Assembly (NCBI GenBank): GCA_021647945.1
Contig: JAKITT010000002.1
Span: 1 to 64,000, forward strand
Reading direction: 5' to 3'
Source: Candidatus Polarisedimenticolaceae bacterium
GTDB lineage: Bacteria > Pseudomonadota > Gammaproteobacteria > Chromatiales > Chromatiaceae
DNA: 64,000 nucleotides
This document shows, piece by piece, positions 10,436 through 23,184 of this stretch. The notes beneath the pieces were generated by a model that saw nothing but the letters and a program-made list of their open reading frames with translations, was not told the DNA's origin and searched no databases. Position 1 is the stretch's first letter, and each line of letters opens with the position of its first letter. A program made the translations under genes and the position numbers.

Positions 10436-10822
10436 TCAGACGCGGCGTTTTTTGGACGGACGGCATCCGTTATGAGGAATAGGTGTCACATCGCAAATAC
10501 TGGTTATTTTGAAACCAGCATTATTGAGTGCACGTACTGCAGACTCACGACCAGGGCCAGGACCATTGACTTTTACATCAAGATTTTTCAAACCGAACTC
10601 TTTTACTGCCTGACCTACACGATCTGCAGCTACCTGTGCGGCGAACGGTGTACTCTTACGAGAGCCACGGAACCCAGACCCACCTGCGGTTGCCCAACCG
10701 AGAGCATTGCCCTGGCGATCAGTTATCGAGATGATGGTATTATTAAAAGAGGCATGAATATGCGCAACCCCGTCGGTTACACTCTTCTTTACTTTTTTCT
10801 TACTTCGGCTTGGTTTTGCCAT
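10436..10822 (-). CDS. rpsK: 30S ribosomal protein S11
   Basis: A 128-residue S11 of the 30S platform. The core motif [21 protein letters not shown] and the C-terminal signature [18 protein letters not shown] are intact. It is alpha operon gene 2, between rpsM and rpsD, with normal spacing. Confidence 0.98.
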   Translation of the reverse strand: MAKPSRSKKKVKKSVTDGVAHIHASFNNTIISITDRQGNALGWATAGGSGFRGSRKSTPFAAQVAADRVGQAVKEFGLKNLDVKVNGPGPGRESAVRALNNAGFKITSICDVTPIPHNGCRPSKKRRV

Positions 10823-10866
10823 TGACTAGTCCTGAAAGACGCTATGTTACTTGCGAATTAATTAAA

Positions 10867-11223
10867 TTATTTACGAATCGGTTTACGCGGCCCCTTGCGG
10901 GTACGTGCGTTAGTGCGAGTCCGTTGACCACGAAGTGGAAGACCACGACGGTGACGGATGCCACGATTACAACCAAGATCCATCAGTCGTTTGATGTTCA
11001 TAGAGACTTCACGACGAAGATCACCTTCAATCGTAAAAGCAGCTACAGCAGAACGAATCTCGTCGATTTTAGCTTCGTCAAGATCAATCATTTTAGCATC
11101 TTCTTTGATGCCCACTTCACGACAGATCCCAACTGCACGTGTACGCCCAATCCCAAAGATTGCAGTCAACGCGATTACCGCGTGCTTACGATCTGGGACA
11201 TTGACTCCAGCAATACGAGCCAT
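10867..11223 (-). CDS. rpsM: 30S ribosomal protein S13
   Basis: A 118-residue S13 of the 30S head, which contacts the P-site tRNA and bridge B1. It starts [20 protein letters not shown], with a helix-hairpin-helix segment [17 protein letters not shown] and the C-terminal basic tail [20 protein letters not shown]. An excellent ribosome site, TAGGAGAGG, precedes the ATG. It is the first gene behind an internal promoter at 11276-11304. Confidence 0.98.
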   Translation of the reverse strand: MARIAGVNVPDRKHAVIALTAIFGIGRTRAVGICREVGIKEDAKMIDLDEAKIDEIRSAVAAFTIEGDLRREVSMNIKRLMDLGCNRGIRHRRGLPLRGQRTRTNARTRKGPRKPIRK

Positions 11224-11275
11224 TGAATCCTCTCCTAAAAAATATTTCGCAATTTATGTGCGAACGGAACGCGCC

Positions 11276-11304
11276 AATATAGCGGCGAGATCGTTAAAAA
11301 TCAA
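11276..11304 (-). promoter_or_regulatory. internal promoter of the alpha operon (before rpsM)
   Basis: On the minus strand there is TTGATT (11299-11304), a 17-bp spacer, and TATATT (11276-11281), followed by a GC-rich GGCGCG stretch typical of stringently controlled ribosomal promoters. Transcription would start near 11269, giving a leader of about 45 bases before rpsM. The E. coli alpha operon also has a promoter in this place. Confidence 0.75.
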
Positions 11305-11342
11305 GCCCCAATTTATATTAACTTACACAAAACCGGGTTTGA

Positions 11343-11456
11343 TTAACCCTGACGCTGTTTATGGCGCCCTTCTTTGCAGATGACGCGAACAACGCCATTG
11401 CGACGGATGATTTTGCAGTTGCGACACATCTTCTTAACTGATGCACGAACTTTCAT
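11343..11456 (-). CDS. rpmJ: 50S ribosomal protein L36
   Basis: A 37-residue L36 lies between secY and rpsM. It reads [20 protein letters not shown] and ends EGRHKQRQG. The zinc ligands Cys11, Cys14, Cys27 and His32 are all present, so this is the zinc-binding form. It is the last gene of the spc block, 56 bases after secY. Confidence 0.95.
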   Translation of the reverse strand: MKVRASVKKMCRNCKIIRRNGVVRVICKEGRHKQRQG

Positions 11457-11512
11457 CTCAACTCTCCAATTACAATTTAACTAAATCTGTACAGGGGCCC
11501 TAATGGTGCACA

Positions 11513-12859
11513 CTAAATGCCAGCACCCGTCCCTTTCAAGTTGGCCTTCTTCATCAGACCTTCATACTGGTGCGACATCAGATGGGCCTGCACTTGGGCC
11601 ATAAAATCCATCACAACAACAACAATGATCAGCAGTGAAGTACCACCAAAATAGAATGGTACATTCCAGCCAACTATCAAAAACTCTGGTAACAAACAGA
11701 CCAGGGTGATGTAGATTGCACCGACCAGCGTCAGTCGCGACATAACACCATCAATGTAGCGGGCCGTCTGTTCACCAGGCCGAATACCGGGGATAAAGGC
11801 ACCCGATTTCTTTAAATTGTCCGCAGTCTCTTTTGAGTTAAATACCAACGCGGTATAAAAGAAACAGAAGAAAATAATGGCAGCGGCATAAGTAATTACA
11901 TAGACCGGCTCACCAGGGGACAATTTAGCAAATATGTCCTGAATCCATCGTGTCTCCGCCGATGTACCGATCCATTGCCCTAAGGTTGCAGGGAAGAGAA
12001 TGATACTTGATGCGAAAATTGGCGGAATTACACCAGCCATATTCAACTTGAGTGGCAGGTGGCTTGTTTGCGCTGCAAACATTTTCCGACCTTGCTGACG
12101 TTTAGCATAGTTGACCGTAATACGTCGCTGTCCACGCTCAACAAATACGACAAAGGCGGTAACACTAATTGCCAAAACAAACAGTACCAATATGGTTAGC
12201 GCATTCAGTTCACCTGAGCGAGCCAATTCAAGCGTACCACCAATAGCGGATGGGAGACCCGCTACGATACCCGCAAAGATAATCAGCGAGATCCCATTGC
12301 CAATTCCGCGTTCAGTAATCTGCTCACCAAGCCACATCAAAAACATGGTACCGGTAACGAGTGACACCGTAGAGGTAAATACAAACGCCATGCCACTCTG
12401 TAGAACGACCGAGGATCCACCGACCTCTTGTCCTTGCAGCGCCATCGATATCCCGATCGCCTGGAAAGTAGCCAAACAGACAGTACCGTAACGGGTATAT
12501 TGGGTTATCTTGCGTCGCCCGCTTTCACCCTCTTTCTTCAACTGTTCAAGCGTTGGAACTACTGACGTCATCAGCTGCATGATAATTGATGCAGAGATAT
12601 AAGGCATTATGCCCAGCGCAAACAGACTCGCACGCTCAAGTGCGCCACCAGAGAACATGTTAAACATGTCAAGGATTGAACCTTGAGTGGTGTTAAACAG
12701 TGAAGCCAACGCAGCAGGGTTTACGCCCGGGACAGGAATAAATGTACCGATCCTGAACACCAGCAGAGCGCCAACGACGAACATAAGCCGCTGCTTCAAC
12801 TCTGTAAGGTGGCCTATGCCTCCCGATCCGTTCGCCATAGATGCACCACGCCTAGCCAT
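11513..12859 (-). CDS. secY: protein translocase subunit SecY
   Basis: A 448-residue channel subunit of the Sec translocon with ten hydrophobic helices. Standard marks are [12 protein letters not shown] in helix 1, [28 protein letters not shown] near the plug, and [12 protein letters not shown] in the last cytoplasmic loop. The start ATG directly abuts the rplO stop codon, the usual spc operon coupling. Seven extra residues (MARRGAS) precede the common MANG-type start, so the start may lie slightly inside. Confidence 0.97.
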   Translation of the reverse strand: MARRGASMANGSGGIGHLTELKQRLMFVVGALLVFRIGTFIPVPGVNPAALASLFNTTQGSILDMFNMFSGGALERASLFALGIMPYISASIIMQLMTSVVPTLEQLKKEGESGRRKITQYTRYGTVCLATFQAIGISMALQGQEVGGSSVVLQSGMAFVFTSTVSLVTGTMFLMWLGEQITERGIGNGISLIIFAGIVAGLPSAIGGTLELARSGELNALTILVLFVLAISVTAFVVFVERGQRRITVNYAKRQQGRKMFAAQTSHLPLKLNMAGVIPPIFASSIILFPATLGQWIGTSAETRWIQDIFAKLSPGEPVYVITYAAAIIFFCFFYTALVFNSKETADNLKKSGAFIPGIRPGEQTARYIDGVMSRLTLVGAIYITLVCLLPEFLIVGWNVPFYFGGTSLLIIVVVVMDFMAQVQAHLMSHQYEGLMKKANLKGTGAGI

Positions 12860-13294
12860 TTATTCTTCGATCTTTCCGCCGGCAGCTTCAATAGCAGCAC
12901 GTGCGCCTTTTGTGACTCCAACGCCCTTCAGGGTAACTGCCTTATCGACAGTACCAGAAGAAACAATCTTCGCACGTGTTGTTGATTTTCTAATCACTCC
13001 AGCAGCCTTTAGTGTCTCAACACTAATCTGGTCGCCATCGACCATAGCCAGTTCACTTAAGCGAACCTCTTGCATGGTACGACCAACACGAGAAGAGAAA
13101 CCAATCTTTGGCAGGCGGCGCTGCAAAGGCATCTGACCACCCTCAAAACCGATGATTGAACCGCCACCGGAACGAGATTTCTGACCTTTATGACCACGGC
13201 CACAAGTTTTACCGTAACCACAACCTATACCGCGACCGACGCGCTTAGCATTCTTTTTACTGCCAACTGCCGGCGATAGTGTATTGAGCTTCAT
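12860..13294 (-). CDS. rplO: 50S ribosomal protein L15
   Basis: A 144-residue L15. It starts [20 protein letters not shown], followed by the glycine-rich [24 protein letters not shown] arm that penetrates 23S rRNA, and a folded C-terminal half. It abuts secY and sits two bases from rpmD. Confidence 0.98.
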   Translation of the reverse strand: MKLNTLSPAVGSKKNAKRVGRGIGCGYGKTCGRGHKGQKSRSGGGSIIGFEGGQMPLQRRLPKIGFSSRVGRTMQEVRLSELAMVDGDQISVETLKAAGVIRKSTTRAKIVSSGTVDKAVTLKGVGVTKGARAAIEAAGGKIEE

Positions 13295-13295
13295 T

Positions 13296-13484
13296 TTAAG
13301 CCTCGACCACTTGAACCATGTAAGAAACTTTATTTACCATGCCACGTGTGCAAGGAGTATCTTCGACTTCTACAGTCTGATGTATACGACGCAGACCCAG
13401 TCCTTTTACACAAGCTTTGTGACTTGCCAAACGACCATTCATGCTACGCACTAGCTTGACTTGCATTGTTTTTTTGCTAGGCAT
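13296..13484 (-). CDS. rpmD: 50S ribosomal protein L30
   Basis: A 62-residue L30 with core [22 protein letters not shown] and [20 protein letters not shown]. The length matches the bacterial family (about 60). It lies between rpsE and rplO with three- and one-base gaps, implying translational coupling. Confidence 0.96.
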   Translation of the reverse strand: MPSKKTMQVKLVRSMNGRLASHKACVKGLGLRRIHQTVEVEDTPCTRGMVNKVSYMVQVVEA

Positions 13485-13487
13485 CTC

Positions 13488-14000
13488 TTACCCCAGGATC
13501 TCTTCAACTTTTTTGCCACGTTTTGCAGCAACGCTTTTAGCATCAGCCATTCCACTCAATCCATTTAATGTTGCACGTACAACATTGACTGGGTTATTTG
13601 TTCCAATAACTTTCGCGAGGACATTCTGAACGCCAACCACTTCGAACACTGAGCGCATGGCACCACCAGCGATGATACCGGTACCATCTGATGCTGGCTG
13701 CATGTATACACGAGCTGCACCATGACGCCCTACCAGAGGATACTGAAGGGTTGTTCCCTTAAGGCTCACATCAATCATATTGCGACGGGCATTTTCCATC
13801 GCTTTTTGAATTGCGATGGGCACTTCACGCGCCTTACCTTGACCAAAACCCACACGCCCTTTCCCGTCACCTACAACAGTAAGTGCAGAGAAACTAAACT
13901 GACGCCCACCCTTTACAACTTTTGCTACACGGTTGACGTTGACTAATTTTTCAATCAGATCGTCGCCTTCCGGCTTTGCATTAAAATTCGCCATAACCAA
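13488..14000 (-). CDS. rpsE: 30S ribosomal protein S5
   Basis: A 170-residue S5 involved in decoding accuracy and mRNA unwinding. It has the double-stranded-RNA-binding N-terminal half ([23 protein letters not shown]) and the C-terminal half ([23 protein letters not shown]). Residues of the spectinomycin loop VKGGR look wild-type. Confidence 0.98.
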   Translation of the reverse strand: MVMANFNAKPEGDDLIEKLVNVNRVAKVVKGGRQFSFSALTVVGDGKGRVGFGQGKAREVPIAIQKAMENARRNMIDVSLKGTTLQYPLVGRHGAARVYMQPASDGTGIIAGGAMRSVFEVVGVQNVLAKVIGTNNPVNVVRATLNGLSGMADAKSVAAKRGKKVEEILG

Positions 14001-14004
14001 ACCT

Positions 14005-14364
14005 TTAGAATTGCAGACCGTTTTCGCGAGCAGCTTCTGCTAACGCTTTAACTCGACCATGATATCTGAAGCCAGAGCGATCAAAAGCGACACGCTCAAT
14101 ACCCGCTGACTTGCCACGCTCAGCGATCACCTTACCGACAACGCTAGCTGCTGCTGCATTACCTGTTGACCCTTCGATTGATGCACGAATCTCTTTATCA
14201 AGAGTTGATGCACTCACTACAACCTCGGAACCTGTAGGCGCAATAATCTGCGCATAGACATGCTGTGGCGTACGGTGAATGGTCAAACGATAGACACCCA
14301 GTTCGCGAATCTTTGAGCGAGCACGAAGCCCGCGACGTTTACGTGCTGTTTTCTTATCCATCAT
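14005..14364 (-). CDS. rplR: 50S ribosomal protein L18
   Basis: A 119-residue L18, a 5S rRNA binder. It starts [21 protein letters not shown] and ends [26 protein letters not shown], the family signature. The start could be the second Met. It lies four bases from rpsE. Confidence 0.98.
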   Translation of the reverse strand: MMDKKTARKRRGLRARSKIRELGVYRLTIHRTPQHVYAQIIAPTGSEVVVSASTLDKEIRASIEGSTGNAAAASVVGKVIAERGKSAGIERVAFDRSGFRYHGRVKALAEAARENGLQF

Positions 14365-14370
14365 TCAACC

Positions 14371-14904
14371 CTACTTTTTCTTCGCTTCTTTGCGAACAAC
14401 AACTTCATCTGCGTAGCGAACACCTTTACCTTTATAAGGCTCTGGTGGACGGAACGCCCGAACTTCAGCCGCTACCTGTCCAACCTGCTGCTTATCACAG
14501 CCAGTCAGGATAATCTCAGTCTGAGATGGTGTGGAAATATCAACACCCTCGGGAACACTGTACTCAACAGGATGCGAGAAACCAAGAGAGAGGTTTAATA
14601 CGCGACCTTTGGCCTGAGCACGGTAACCAACACCGATGAGTTTCAGTTTTTTCTCGAAACCGGCACATACACCTGTGACCATATTGTTAATTAATGCACG
14701 GGTTGTACCTGCCATTGCCCACTGCTCTTTAGACTCTTTGCCAGGTGCGACACTGATAGCATTGTCATTTTGAGACACTGTAACAAACGGGTGAACCGTC
14801 ATGCCAAGCGAACCCTTAGGCCCCTTAATAGTGACATCTTGACCTGCGAGTGTTACATCAACACCAGACGGAATTGAGATCGAACTTTTTGCTATACGAG
14901 ACAT
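14371..14904 (-). CDS. rplF: 50S ribosomal protein L6
   Basis: A 177-residue L6 with two repeated alpha/beta domains. It begins [19 protein letters not shown], and the C-terminal signature [15 protein letters not shown] is intact. It lies between rpsH and rplR in the spc operon. Confidence 0.98.
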   Translation of the reverse strand: MSRIAKSSISIPSGVDVTLAGQDVTIKGPKGSLGMTVHPFVTVSQNDNAISVAPGKESKEQWAMAGTTRALINNMVTGVCAGFEKKLKLIGVGYRAQAKGRVLNLSLGFSHPVEYSVPEGVDISTPSQTEIILTGCDKQQVGQVAAEVRAFRPPEPYKGKGVRYADEVVVRKEAKKK

Positions 14905-14918
14905 TATCTATTTCCCCA

Positions 14919-15314
14919 TCAAGCGACAAAAGCGACGATTTCGCCACCTTGCCCAGCTGCACGAGCGGCTCTGTCGCTCATTACGCCACGGGAGGTAGAG
15001 ATGATCGCCACACCCAGACCGTTACGGACTGTAGGCAGATCATTACGACCCTTATAAACACGAAGACCTGGACGAGAAACCCGTTTGATCAATTCAATAA
15101 CCGGCTTACCTTCAAAATAACGCAAGCTAATAACCATCACAGGTTTAGCGCCTTCATCCTCAATAGAGATGTCGCTTACATAACCTTCATCTTTTAAGAC
15201 ATTTGCGATAGCTAGCTTGGCTTTAGAGGCGGGGCAGCATACTTGGGCCTTATTTGAAGTTTGGCCGTTACGTATACGTGTGAGCATATCCGCAATGGGA
15301 TCTGACATACTCAT
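14919..15314 (-). CDS. rpsH: 30S ribosomal protein S8
   Basis: A 131-residue S8, start [18 protein letters not shown], end [27 protein letters not shown]. In E. coli S8 is the repressor of the spc operon, binding near the rplE start; the first residues of that control cannot be checked by eye here. Confidence 0.98.
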   Translation of the reverse strand: MSMSDPIADMLTRIRNGQTSNKAQVCCPASKAKLAIANVLKDEGYVSDISIEDEGAKPVMVISLRYFEGKPVIELIKRVSRPGLRVYKGRNDLPTVRNGLGVAIISTSRGVMSDRAARAAGQGGEIVAFVA

Positions 15315-15399
15315 TATTTCTGTACTCCCAAGGTCAGTCCGCCTTCAAGACGCGATACCCAATTTTACGTGAGGGTGTAAACCCAAAATTACTAAATTA

Positions 15400-15705
15400 T
15401 TACCAGCTTGCTTTAACAAGCCCTGGAACATCACCGCGCATAGCTGCTTCACGTAATTTATTACGTGCAAGACCAAATTTGCGATAGAAGCCGTGAGGAC
15501 GCCCTGTAATCTGACAACGATTGCGCTTGCGGCTAGGACTCGCGTCACGCGGCTGTTTTTGCAGTGCAATAACAGCCTGCTCGCGCTCTTCGTAAGAAGA
15601 ATCAGGATTTTTGATAGTCGCTTTAAGTGCAGCACGCTTTTCAGCGAACTTGATCACTAGCTGTGCACGTTTTTTCTCACGTGCAATCATGCTCAATTTT
15701 GCCAT
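15400..15705 (-). CDS. rpsN: 30S ribosomal protein S14 (zinc-free long form)
   Basis: A 101-residue S14 beginning [17 protein letters not shown] and ending [26 protein letters not shown] chose the ATG at 15705 because the longer open frame runs antisense-like through the end of rplE and is not related to S14. It is the long form without the CxxC zinc knuckles, as usual in gammaproteobacteria. It lies seven bases from rplE. Confidence 0.97.
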   Translation of the reverse strand: MAKLSMIAREKKRAQLVIKFAEKRAALKATIKNPDSSYEEREQAVIALQKQPRDASPSRKRNRCQITGRPHGFYRKFGLARNKLREAAMRGDVPGLVKASW

Positions 15706-15712
15706 AATTATC

Positions 15713-16252
15713 TCAATTCTTAAATGGAAAGCTAAATGCTTCCAACAATGCACGACCTTCTTCATCAGTACGAGCATCTGTAGTGATGGTGATATCCAAG
15801 CCGCGTAGTGTATCAACTTTATCGTAATCAATCTCGGGAAATATGATCTGTTCAGTCACACCCATGCTGTAATTACCACGCCCATCGAATGATTTCGCAT
15901 TCATACCGCGAAAATCACGAATACGAGGAATTGCAATGCTGATCAAACGATCTAAGAATTCATACATCCGTTCGCTGCGAAGGGTCACTTTGCAGCCGAT
16001 TGGCCAACCATCACGGATTTTAAACCCAGCAATCGATTTACGTGCCAAACAGACAACAGGTTTTTGACCGCTGATTTTTGTCATATCCGCTACTGCGAAC
16101 TGTATGACTTTTTTATCTGCGACCGCAGCACCAACACCCATATTTAGAGTGATTTTAGTGATACGTGGTACCTGCATGATGCTTTTGTACTGGAACTTTT
16201 CCATCAACGAATTAACGACGTTGTCCCGGTAGTGTTGCTGTAATCTAGACAT
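15713..16252 (-). CDS. rplE: 50S ribosomal protein L5
   Basis: A 179-residue L5, the 5S rRNA and central-protuberance protein. It starts [20 protein letters not shown], followed by [17 protein letters not shown], and ends [11 protein letters not shown]. Spc operon position 3. Confidence 0.98.
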   Translation of the reverse strand: MSRLQQHYRDNVVNSLMEKFQYKSIMQVPRITKITLNMGVGAAVADKKVIQFAVADMTKISGQKPVVCLARKSIAGFKIRDGWPIGCKVTLRSERMYEFLDRLISIAIPRIRDFRGMNAKSFDGRGNYSMGVTEQIIFPEIDYDKVDTLRGLDITITTDARTDEEGRALLEAFSFPFKN

Positions 16253-16264
16253 CTCTATAGCGCC

Positions 16265-16588
16265 TTATACATCCACGACTTCGCCGTTGGATTTGAAAGT
16301 TCTTACCTTACGGCCATCCTCAAGGATTTTAAAACCAACACGATCACCTTTACCCGTTGCTGGGTTAAACAGTGCGACGTTGGAAATCTCTAATGGCATC
16401 TCTTTTTCAAGAATGCCACCAGGCTCACCTTTATTTGGGTCCGCTTTAGTGTGGCGTTTTGCCATGTTGACGTTCTCAACAATGACTTTACCGTTCTCGA
16501 GTACACGAGAAACCAAACCACGCTTTCCCTTATCTTTTCCGGCTGTGACGATGACGTCATCACCCTTTTTAATTTTACTCATTGCCAT
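16265..16588 (-). CDS. rplX: 50S ribosomal protein L24
   Basis: A 107-residue L24, an early assembly initiator. The KOW motif is [19 protein letters not shown] placed the start at ATG 16588, because GAGG sits eight bases upstream and this gives [11 protein letters not shown]; the next Met at 16582 is the alternative, and longer versions have no ribosome site and no homology. C-terminal [13 protein letters not shown] is standard. Confidence 0.95.
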   Translation of the reverse strand: MAMSKIKKGDDVIVTAGKDKGKRGLVSRVLENGKVIVENVNMAKRHTKADPNKGEPGGILEKEMPLEISNVALFNPATGKGDRVGFKILEDGRKVRTFKSNGEVVDV

Positions 16589-16598
16589 GATTACGGCC

Positions 16599-16967
16599 TC
16601 ACAAAACTTCTGGGGCAAGCGATATGATTTTCATAAAGCGCTCGCTACGTAACTCACGGGTCACAGGGCCAAAGATACGTGTGCCGATTGGCTGCAACTG
16701 TGCGTTCAACAAAACTGCTGAGTTTGCGTCAAAACGAATGAGCGAACCATCAGGACGACGCACACCTTTTCTGGTACGCACGATGACAGCATTATACACC
16801 TCACCCTTTTTTACCTTACCGCGAGGGATAGCGTCTTTCACGCTAACCTTAATAATGTCGCCGATACCGGCATAGCGACGGTGCGATCCACCTAGTACTT
16901 TAATACACTGTACTCGCTTAGCGCCGCTGTTATCGGCTACATTTAGCCGTGACTGCATCTGAATCAT
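16599..16967 (-). CDS. rplN: 50S ribosomal protein L14
   Basis: A 122-residue L14, start [20 protein letters not shown], with the conserved [21 protein letters not shown] and ending [11 protein letters not shown]. First gene of the classical spc group. The 49-base gap before it (16968-17016), the largest in this part, may carry a weak spc promoter that I cannot place. Confidence 0.98.
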   Translation of the reverse strand: MIQMQSRLNVADNSGAKRVQCIKVLGGSHRRYAGIGDIIKVSVKDAIPRGKVKKGEVYNAVIVRTRKGVRRPDGSLIRFDANSAVLLNAQLQPIGTRIFGPVTRELRSERFMKIISLAPEVL

Positions 16968-17016
16968 GGTGTTGTTCCAGTTTTAAATTTAATTCCGCAG
17001 GGATCTAGCGAGTCGC

Positions 17017-17277
17017 TTACTTGCTGCTCTCTAGAATCTTGACCAAACGCCAGCTCTTGCTTTTTGAGAGTGGGCGACACTGTTCAACCATCACAGTATC
17101 TCCATTGTTACATTCGTTGCTCTCATCGTGTGCATGCAGCTTTGTAGAACGTTTCATGTATTTCCCGTAAATCGGGTGCTTCACTTTACGCTCAACTAAG
17201 ACAGTGATCGTCTTATCCATTGCATTACTGACCACGCGTCCTACAATTGCGCGATTTTCAGGTTGTTGTTCAGTCAT
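17017..17277 (-). CDS. rpsQ: 30S ribosomal protein S17
   Basis: An 86-residue S17 with the OB-fold core [20 protein letters not shown] and [20 protein letters not shown]. The start overlaps the rpmC stop by four bases, an ATGA-type coupling. Last gene of the classical S10 group. Confidence 0.98.
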   Translation of the reverse strand: MTEQQPENRAIVGRVVSNAMDKTITVLVERKVKHPIYGKYMKRSTKLHAHDESNECNNGDTVMVEQCRPLSKSKSWRLVKILESSK

Positions 17278-17474
17278 GATGACTCACCCATCTTCTGTTC
17301 ATTCATCAATGTTCTAATCCGCGCAATGCCTTTGCGAACGACCCGCAACTGAGATGGACGTGGCAGCTGACCAGTTCCTTTCTGCATACGGAGATTGAAC
17401 TGCTCTTTCAGCAACTCTTCCAACGATTTTTGCAGCTCTTCGGGACTTTTTTCCCGTAGTTCACTCGCTTTCAT
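17274..17474 (-). CDS. rpmC: 50S ribosomal protein L29
   Basis: A 66-residue two-helix L29: [20 protein letters not shown], then [18 protein letters not shown]. It overlaps rplP by one base and rpsQ by four. Confidence 0.97.
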   Translation of the reverse strand: MKASELREKSPEELQKSLEELLKEQFNLRMQKGTGQLPRPSQLRVVRKGIARIRTLMNEQKMGESS

Positions 17475-17887
17475 TACATCACCGTCCGTTTAACGAAGGT
17501 TGTTGCCAACGGCAATTTCGCGGCGGCCAGTTGAAATGCCTCGCGGGCCAACTCTTCAGGCACACCTTCAATCTCATAAAGCATGCGTCCTGGTTGAATT
17601 TGGGCGACCCAATATTCAACATTGCCTTTACCTTTACCCATCCGGACTTCGAGCGGCTTTTTACTGATAGGTTTATCAGGGAAGACGCGAATCCAAAGCT
17701 TGCCACCACGCTTTACATGGCGTGAAATAGCACGACGTGCAGCTTCAATCTGACGAGCAGTTATTCTGCCGCGAGCAGTTGATTTAAGACCAAATTCACC
17801 AAAGCTTACACTGCTTCCAGTGGTAGCTAAGCCCCGGTTGCGACCTTTATGCTGCTTACGAAATTTTGTACGTTTAGGTTGCAACAT
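17474..17887 (-). CDS. rplP: 50S ribosomal protein L16
   Basis: A 137-residue L16, which organises the A-site tRNA corridor. It starts [20 protein letters not shown], and the loop [19 protein letters not shown] is intact, including the Arg region hydroxylated by YcfD in relatives. It overlaps rpmC by one base. Confidence 0.98.
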   Translation of the reverse strand: MLQPKRTKFRKQHKGRNRGLATTGSSVSFGEFGLKSTARGRITARQIEAARRAISRHVKRGGKLWIRVFPDKPISKKPLEVRMGKGKGNVEYWVAQIQPGRMLYEIEGVPEELAREAFQLAAAKLPLATTFVKRTVM

Positions 17888-17889
17888 CG

Positions 17890-18570
17890 TTATGCCCTCT
17901 TAGCAGCCTTGCCTTTCGGCGCCGCCTCAACTGCTGGAGCATCAGCGTAAATTTCGCCTTTGAAAATCCAGACCTTCACACCCAATATGCCGTATGCGGT
18001 ACTTGCTTCAGCAAAGCCATAATCAATATCCGCACGCAGTGTATGTAGAGGTACGCGACCTTCACGATACCACTCGTTGCGAGCAATCTCGGCGCCGTTC
18101 AAGCGTCCAGAGACGTTGACTTTGATCCCCTGTGCACCTAGACGCATGCTGTTTTGCACGGCACGTTTCATCGCACGGCGGAACATAATTCTGCGTTCCA
18201 ACTGCTGCGCAATACCTTCTGCAACGAGTTGGGCATCTAGCTCAGGCTTGCGAATCTCTTCGATGCTGATGTGAACTGGCACACCCATCATCTCAGATAC
18301 TTCATTTCGCATCGCATCAATACCTTCACCCTTTTTACCAATCACCAACCCTGGACGAGCGGTGTGGACAGTGATCTGTGCATTGTTTGCGGGACGATCA
18401 ATCTGAATACGGCTGACAGATGCTTGCGAAAGTTTCTTTTTCAAGAAAGCACGCACTTTTAAATCTGTATTCAATAACACTGGGTAATCTTTTGAGTTGG
18501 CATACCATTTGGATGTCCACTCTTTGACGATACCGAGTCGTATACCTGTTGGATGTACTTTTTGGCCCAT
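17890..18570 (-). CDS. rpsC: 30S ribosomal protein S3
   Basis: A 226-residue S3 of the mRNA entry site, start [22 protein letters not shown]-domain motif [17 protein letters not shown], and C-terminal [15 protein letters not shown] short Ala/Pro-rich tail replaces the longer E. coli tail. Confidence 0.98.
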   Translation of the reverse strand: MGQKVHPTGIRLGIVKEWTSKWYANSKDYPVLLNTDLKVRAFLKKKLSQASVSRIQIDRPANNAQITVHTARPGLVIGKKGEGIDAMRNEVSEMMGVPVHISIEEIRKPELDAQLVAEGIAQQLERRIMFRRAMKRAVQNSMRLGAQGIKVNVSGRLNGAEIARNEWYREGRVPLHTLRADIDYGFAEASTAYGILGVKVWIFKGEIYADAPAVEAAPKGKAAKRA

Positions 18571-18589
18571 AGTGGTCTCTCTTACCTTT

Positions 18590-18928
18590 CTACTTGTCGG
18601 CCACAGTCAGCGTTATATGGCTGCTGCGTTTTAAAATGCGACCTGCACGACCTTTAGCCCGTGCAGTGATACGTTTCATGGTTGGTCCTTCATCAACATA
18701 TACTGCAGAAACACGCAGTTCGTCGATATCAGCACCCTCATTGTGCTCTGCATTCGCGATCGCTGAATCGAGAATTTTTTTCATCATCACTGCTGCTTTT
18801 TTATTACTAAAAGCCAGAATATTGAGCGCATCTTCAACAGGAAGGCCGCGAATCTGGTCAGCGACCAAGCGTCCTTTCTGTGCAGAAATTCGCGCATAAC
18901 GCAATTTTGATACTGTTTGAGTTGCCAT
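18590..18928 (-). CDS. rplV: 50S ribosomal protein L22
   Basis: A 112-residue L22 with the exit-tunnel beta-hairpin segment [26 protein letters not shown]. It starts [19 protein letters not shown] and has normal length. The hairpin carries no deletion of the macrolide-resistance type. Confidence 0.98.
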   Translation of the reverse strand: MATQTVSKLRYARISAQKGRLVADQIRGLPVEDALNILAFSNKKAAVMMKKILDSAIANAEHNEGADIDELRVSAVYVDEGPTMKRITARAKGRAGRILKRSSHITLTVADK

Positions 18929-18934
18929 TACCCG

Positions 18935-19207
18935 TTACCTCGACTTCTTATCTGCGACATGACCGCGATATGTACGTGTCAGGGCAAATTCACCTAGCTT
19001 ATGACCAACCATATTTTCATTGATCATTACAGGTATGTGTTGACGCCCATTGTGTACTGCGATGGTCAGTCCGACCATATCAGGCAATACCATTGAACGA
19101 CGCGACCATGTCTTAATTGGACGCTTTATGTTGTTGGCAACAGCCTCTTCAACTTTCTTCGCCAAATGATGATCGACGAATGGGCCTTTCTTGATTGAAC
19201 GTGGCAC
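18935..19207 (-). CDS. rpsS: 30S ribosomal protein S19
   Basis: A 90-residue S19 of the 30S head, start [20 protein letters not shown], core [22 protein letters not shown] and [15 protein letters not shown]. It lies six bases from rplV. Confidence 0.98.
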   Translation of the reverse strand: MPRSIKKGPFVDHHLAKKVEEAVANNIKRPIKTWSRRSMVLPDMVGLTIAVHNGRQHIPVMINENMVGHKLGEFALTRTYRGHVADKKSR

Positions 19208-19224
19208 GAGTCTACCCCTATCTG

Positions 19225-20052
19225 TTATTTGCGGTTCCGGTGCCGCACAATCATTTTATCAGTACGCTTGTTGCTGCGTGTCTTATAACCCTTGGTAGGT
19301 ACACCCCATGGTGATACAGGATGACGACCACCAGAGGTACGACCTTCACCACCACCGTGAGGGTGATCAACTGGGTTCATTGCCACACCGCGAACGGTTG
19401 GACGAACACCACGCCAGCGGGCTGCACCGGCTTTGCCGAGTGACCTCAGGCTGTGCTCACTGTTGCTCACCTCACCGATAACGGCACGGCAATCAACAAG
19501 TATTTTCCTCATCTCGCCTGAACGAAGACGAAGCGTTGCGTAACCAGCTTCACGAGCAACCAACTGTGCGGATGTACCGGCTGAACGGGCGATCTGTGCC
19601 CCCTTGCCTGGTTTCATCTCGATGCAGTGAATAGTGCTACCCATTGGCATATTGCGCAGCGGCATACAGTTACCGATCTCGATCGGTGCCTCAACACCCG
19701 ACTGAATCTCTGCACCAGCTTTCAAGCCACGAGGAGCAATCACATATGAGCGAGAGCCATCTGCGTAGCAGATCAGGGCAATATGAGCACTGCGGTTTGG
19801 ATCATACTCCAAGCGCTCTACAATACCGACAACATCTGTCTTGTTACGTTTGAAATCGATTACGCGATAACGTTGCTTATGACCACCACCACGGTGACGT
19901 GTGGTGATACGACCATTATTGTTACGACCACCAGATCTGGTCTTCTTCTCAAGAAGAGGACCATAAGGTGCACCTTTATGAAGATCAGGTGTCACCACCT
20001 TTACAACAAATCGGCGACCCGGTGATGTTGGTTTACTCTTTACAATTGCCAT
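19225..20052 (-). CDS. rplB: 50S ribosomal protein L2
   Basis: A 275-residue L2 near the peptidyl transferase centre, start [20 protein letters not shown]. The signature [19 protein letters not shown] with its essential His is intact, as is the N-terminal OB core [14 protein letters not shown]. Confidence 0.98.
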   Translation of the reverse strand: MAIVKSKPTSPGRRFVVKVVTPDLHKGAPYGPLLEKKTRSGGRNNNGRITTRHRGGGHKQRYRVIDFKRNKTDVVGIVERLEYDPNRSAHIALICYADGSRSYVIAPRGLKAGAEIQSGVEAPIEIGNCMPLRNMPMGSTIHCIEMKPGKGAQIARSAGTSAQLVAREAGYATLRLRSGEMRKILVDCRAVIGEVSNSEHSLRSLGKAGAARWRGVRPTVRGVAMNPVDHPHGGGEGRTSGGRHPVSPWGVPTKGYKTRSNKRTDKMIVRHRNRK

Positions 20053-20076
20053 GATTCTTTTTCCGATCTAATCGCT

Positions 20077-20373
20077 TCAGGCGCCAGTAGAAAAATCGAT
20101 TTCGTTCCCTTCTTGGAGACGTACGATAGCTTTACGCCAATCAGAACGTTTACCCAAGATACGACCAGAACGTTTTGTTTTACCTTTAACATTCATGACC
20201 TGAACTCGATCAACTTTTACATCAAAAAGATTCTCAACCGCACGCGCTACCTCATGCTTATTTGCATCAACCGCCACACGAAAAGTGTATTGACGATTTG
20301 CGTCTGCTGCGATACTGGTTTTCTCTGAAATCAGAGGACTCATAAGAACCTGTAAAATACGTTCGTTGTTCAT
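20077..20373 (-). CDS. rplW: 50S ribosomal protein L23
   Basis: A 98-residue L23, docking site for trigger factor and SRP at the tunnel exit. It starts [20 protein letters not shown], with [20 protein letters not shown]. Its start overlaps the rplD stop by four bases. Confidence 0.98.
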   Translation of the reverse strand: MNNERILQVLMSPLISEKTSIAADANRQYTFRVAVDANKHEVARAVENLFDVKVDRVQVMNVKGKTKRSGRILGKRSDWRKAIVRLQEGNEIDFSTGA

Positions 20374-20996
20374 GACAGGCGCTCCTCAAGACGCTTCATA
20401 GCATCAGCCGTTATGACGATACTCTTAAAGCCAATCAGGCTTACAGGATCGATATCTAAAACGTCGCAAACTCCAACGTGGTAGAGATTCCGACTTGCCA
20501 GGAAAATATTCTCATCTGCGCCGTCTACAATGATCAACACATCGTCAACATTGAGTGACTTCAGCTTGCCAACCAACTCTTTAGTCTTAGGCTGCTCAAC
20601 AGTGAAGGCATCAACAACGGTAAGACGCTCTTTGCGAAGAAGCTCTGACAGAATGGAGCGAATAGCACCGCGGTACATCTTACGGTTAACTTTTTGCTCA
20701 TAATTCTGTGGCTTCGCTGCAAACGTAGCACCACCAGAACGCCAGATTGGGCTTCTGATTGTACCTGCACGAGCGCGACCAGTACCTTTTTGACGCCATG
20801 GTTTAGCACCACCGCCTCTCACTTCAGAACGCGTTTTCTGTGCGCGTGTTCCAGAGCGTGCCGCTGCTTGATAAGCCGTTACGACCTGATGAATCAGTGA
20901 CTCTTTATATTCCGCTCCGAAAACTACATCTGAGACCTGGATGGCCTGAGCAGCTTCGCCGGAGACTGACTGTACATTAAGATCCATCAGACTCAC
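20370..20996 (-). CDS. rplD: 50S ribosomal protein L4
   Basis: A 208-residue L4 with the tunnel-constriction loop [19 protein letters not shown] and the C-terminal Rossmann-like half. In E. coli L4 represses the S10 operon through a leader before rpsJ. Here only eight bases separate tuf from rpsJ, so that leader cannot exist in the usual place. It overlaps both rplC and rplW by four bases. Confidence 0.98.
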   Translation of the reverse strand: MSLMDLNVQSVSGEAAQAIQVSDVVFGAEYKESLIHQVVTAYQAAARSGTRAQKTRSEVRGGGAKPWRQKGTGRARAGTIRSPIWRSGGATFAAKPQNYEQKVNRKMYRGAIRSILSELLRKERLTVVDAFTVEQPKTKELVGKLKSLNVDDVLIIVDGADENIFLASRNLYHVGVCDVLDIDPVSLIGFKSIVITADAMKRLEERLS

Positions 20997-21643
20997 CCTT
21001 TGTTTTTCTGCTTGATGGCAGGAACGATGATCACATCCCCACCGGTTGCACCGGGTACCGCGCCCTTGACCAAAATCAGGTTGCGTTCGGTATCAACACG
21101 AACCACCTCAAGATTTTGCTGGCAACGATTTACATTACCCATGTGGCCTGCCATCTTCTTACCTTTAAAAACACGTCCTGGTGTTTGGCACTGACCGATA
21201 GAACCAGCCGCGCGGTGAGAGATTGAACAGCCATGTGTCGCATCTTGCATATGGAAGTGGTGGCGTTTTACACCGCCCGCAAATCCTTTACCAATGCTAC
21301 GACCACGTACATCGACCAGCTGACCAGCCTCAAAGATATCGACTTTAATTTCGCCGCCAACTTCGATGCCATCTGCCTCGGCGCCTTCGACGCGAAACTC
21401 CCAGAGCCCGCGACCAGCTTCAGTACCCGCTTTCGCGAAGTTACCGGCAGCAGCTTTATTTACACGTGATGCTTTCTTCTGACCAATTGTGACCTGAATT
21501 GAAGAGTAACCTTCGTTCTCTACACTCTTCAGCTGTGTCACTCGGTTAGGATCAGCTTCTATTACAGTTACGGGCACCGAAACACCATCTTCTGTGAAGA
21601 TGCGTGTCATTCCGGCCTTACGCCCAACGATTCCAATCGCCAT
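20993..21643 (-). CDS. rplC: 50S ribosomal protein L3
   Basis: A 216-residue L3, start [20 protein letters not shown], with [23 protein letters not shown] and the [15 protein letters not shown] loop containing the Gln-methylation region (QNLEVV context). Ten bases from rpsJ. Confidence 0.98.
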   Translation of the reverse strand: MAIGIVGRKAGMTRIFTEDGVSVPVTVIEADPNRVTQLKSVENEGYSSIQVTIGQKKASRVNKAAAGNFAKAGTEAGRGLWEFRVEGAEADGIEVGGEIKVDIFEAGQLVDVRGRSIGKGFAGGVKRHHFHMQDATHGCSISHRAAGSIGQCQTPGRVFKGKKMAGHMGNVNRCQQNLEVVRVDTERNLILVKGAVPGATGGDVIIVPAIKQKNKG

Positions 21644-21653
21644 CGACCTTACC

Positions 21654-21965
21654 TCAGTTGAGCTTAATCTGAACGTCTACACCAGCAGCCAGATCTAACT
21701 TCATCAGTGCATCCACTGTTTTGTCAGTTGGATCTACGATATCCATCAGGCGCTTGTGCGTGCGAATCTCATACTGATCGCGCGCATCTTTATTTACATG
21801 CGGAGAGATCAGGATAGTGAAACGCTCTATCTTTGTTGGAAGTGGTATCGGACCCAGTACCTGCGCACCAGTACGCTTTGCTGTCTCTACGATCTCACGG
21901 GCTGATTGATCGATCAGACGATGATCAAATGCTTTCAGCCGAATTCGGATTCTTTGATTAGCCAT
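21654..21965 (-). CDS. rpsJ: 30S ribosomal protein S10 / NusE
   Basis: A 103-residue S10, start [20 protein letters not shown], with [20 protein letters not shown]. Besides its ribosomal role it is NusE, which joins NusB in antitermination and NusG in coupling. It starts eight bases after tuf, so the S10 group is fused to the str group. Confidence 0.98.
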   Translation of the reverse strand: MANQRIRIRLKAFDHRLIDQSAREIVETAKRTGAQVLGPIPLPTKIERFTILISPHVNKDARDQYEIRTHKRLMDIVDPTDKTVDALMKLDLAAGVDVQIKLN

Positions 21966-21973
21966 TTTCTTAA

Positions 21974-23164
<1,191 letters not shown>

Positions 23165-23184
23165 CGTCGTTACCTCTATCTCTG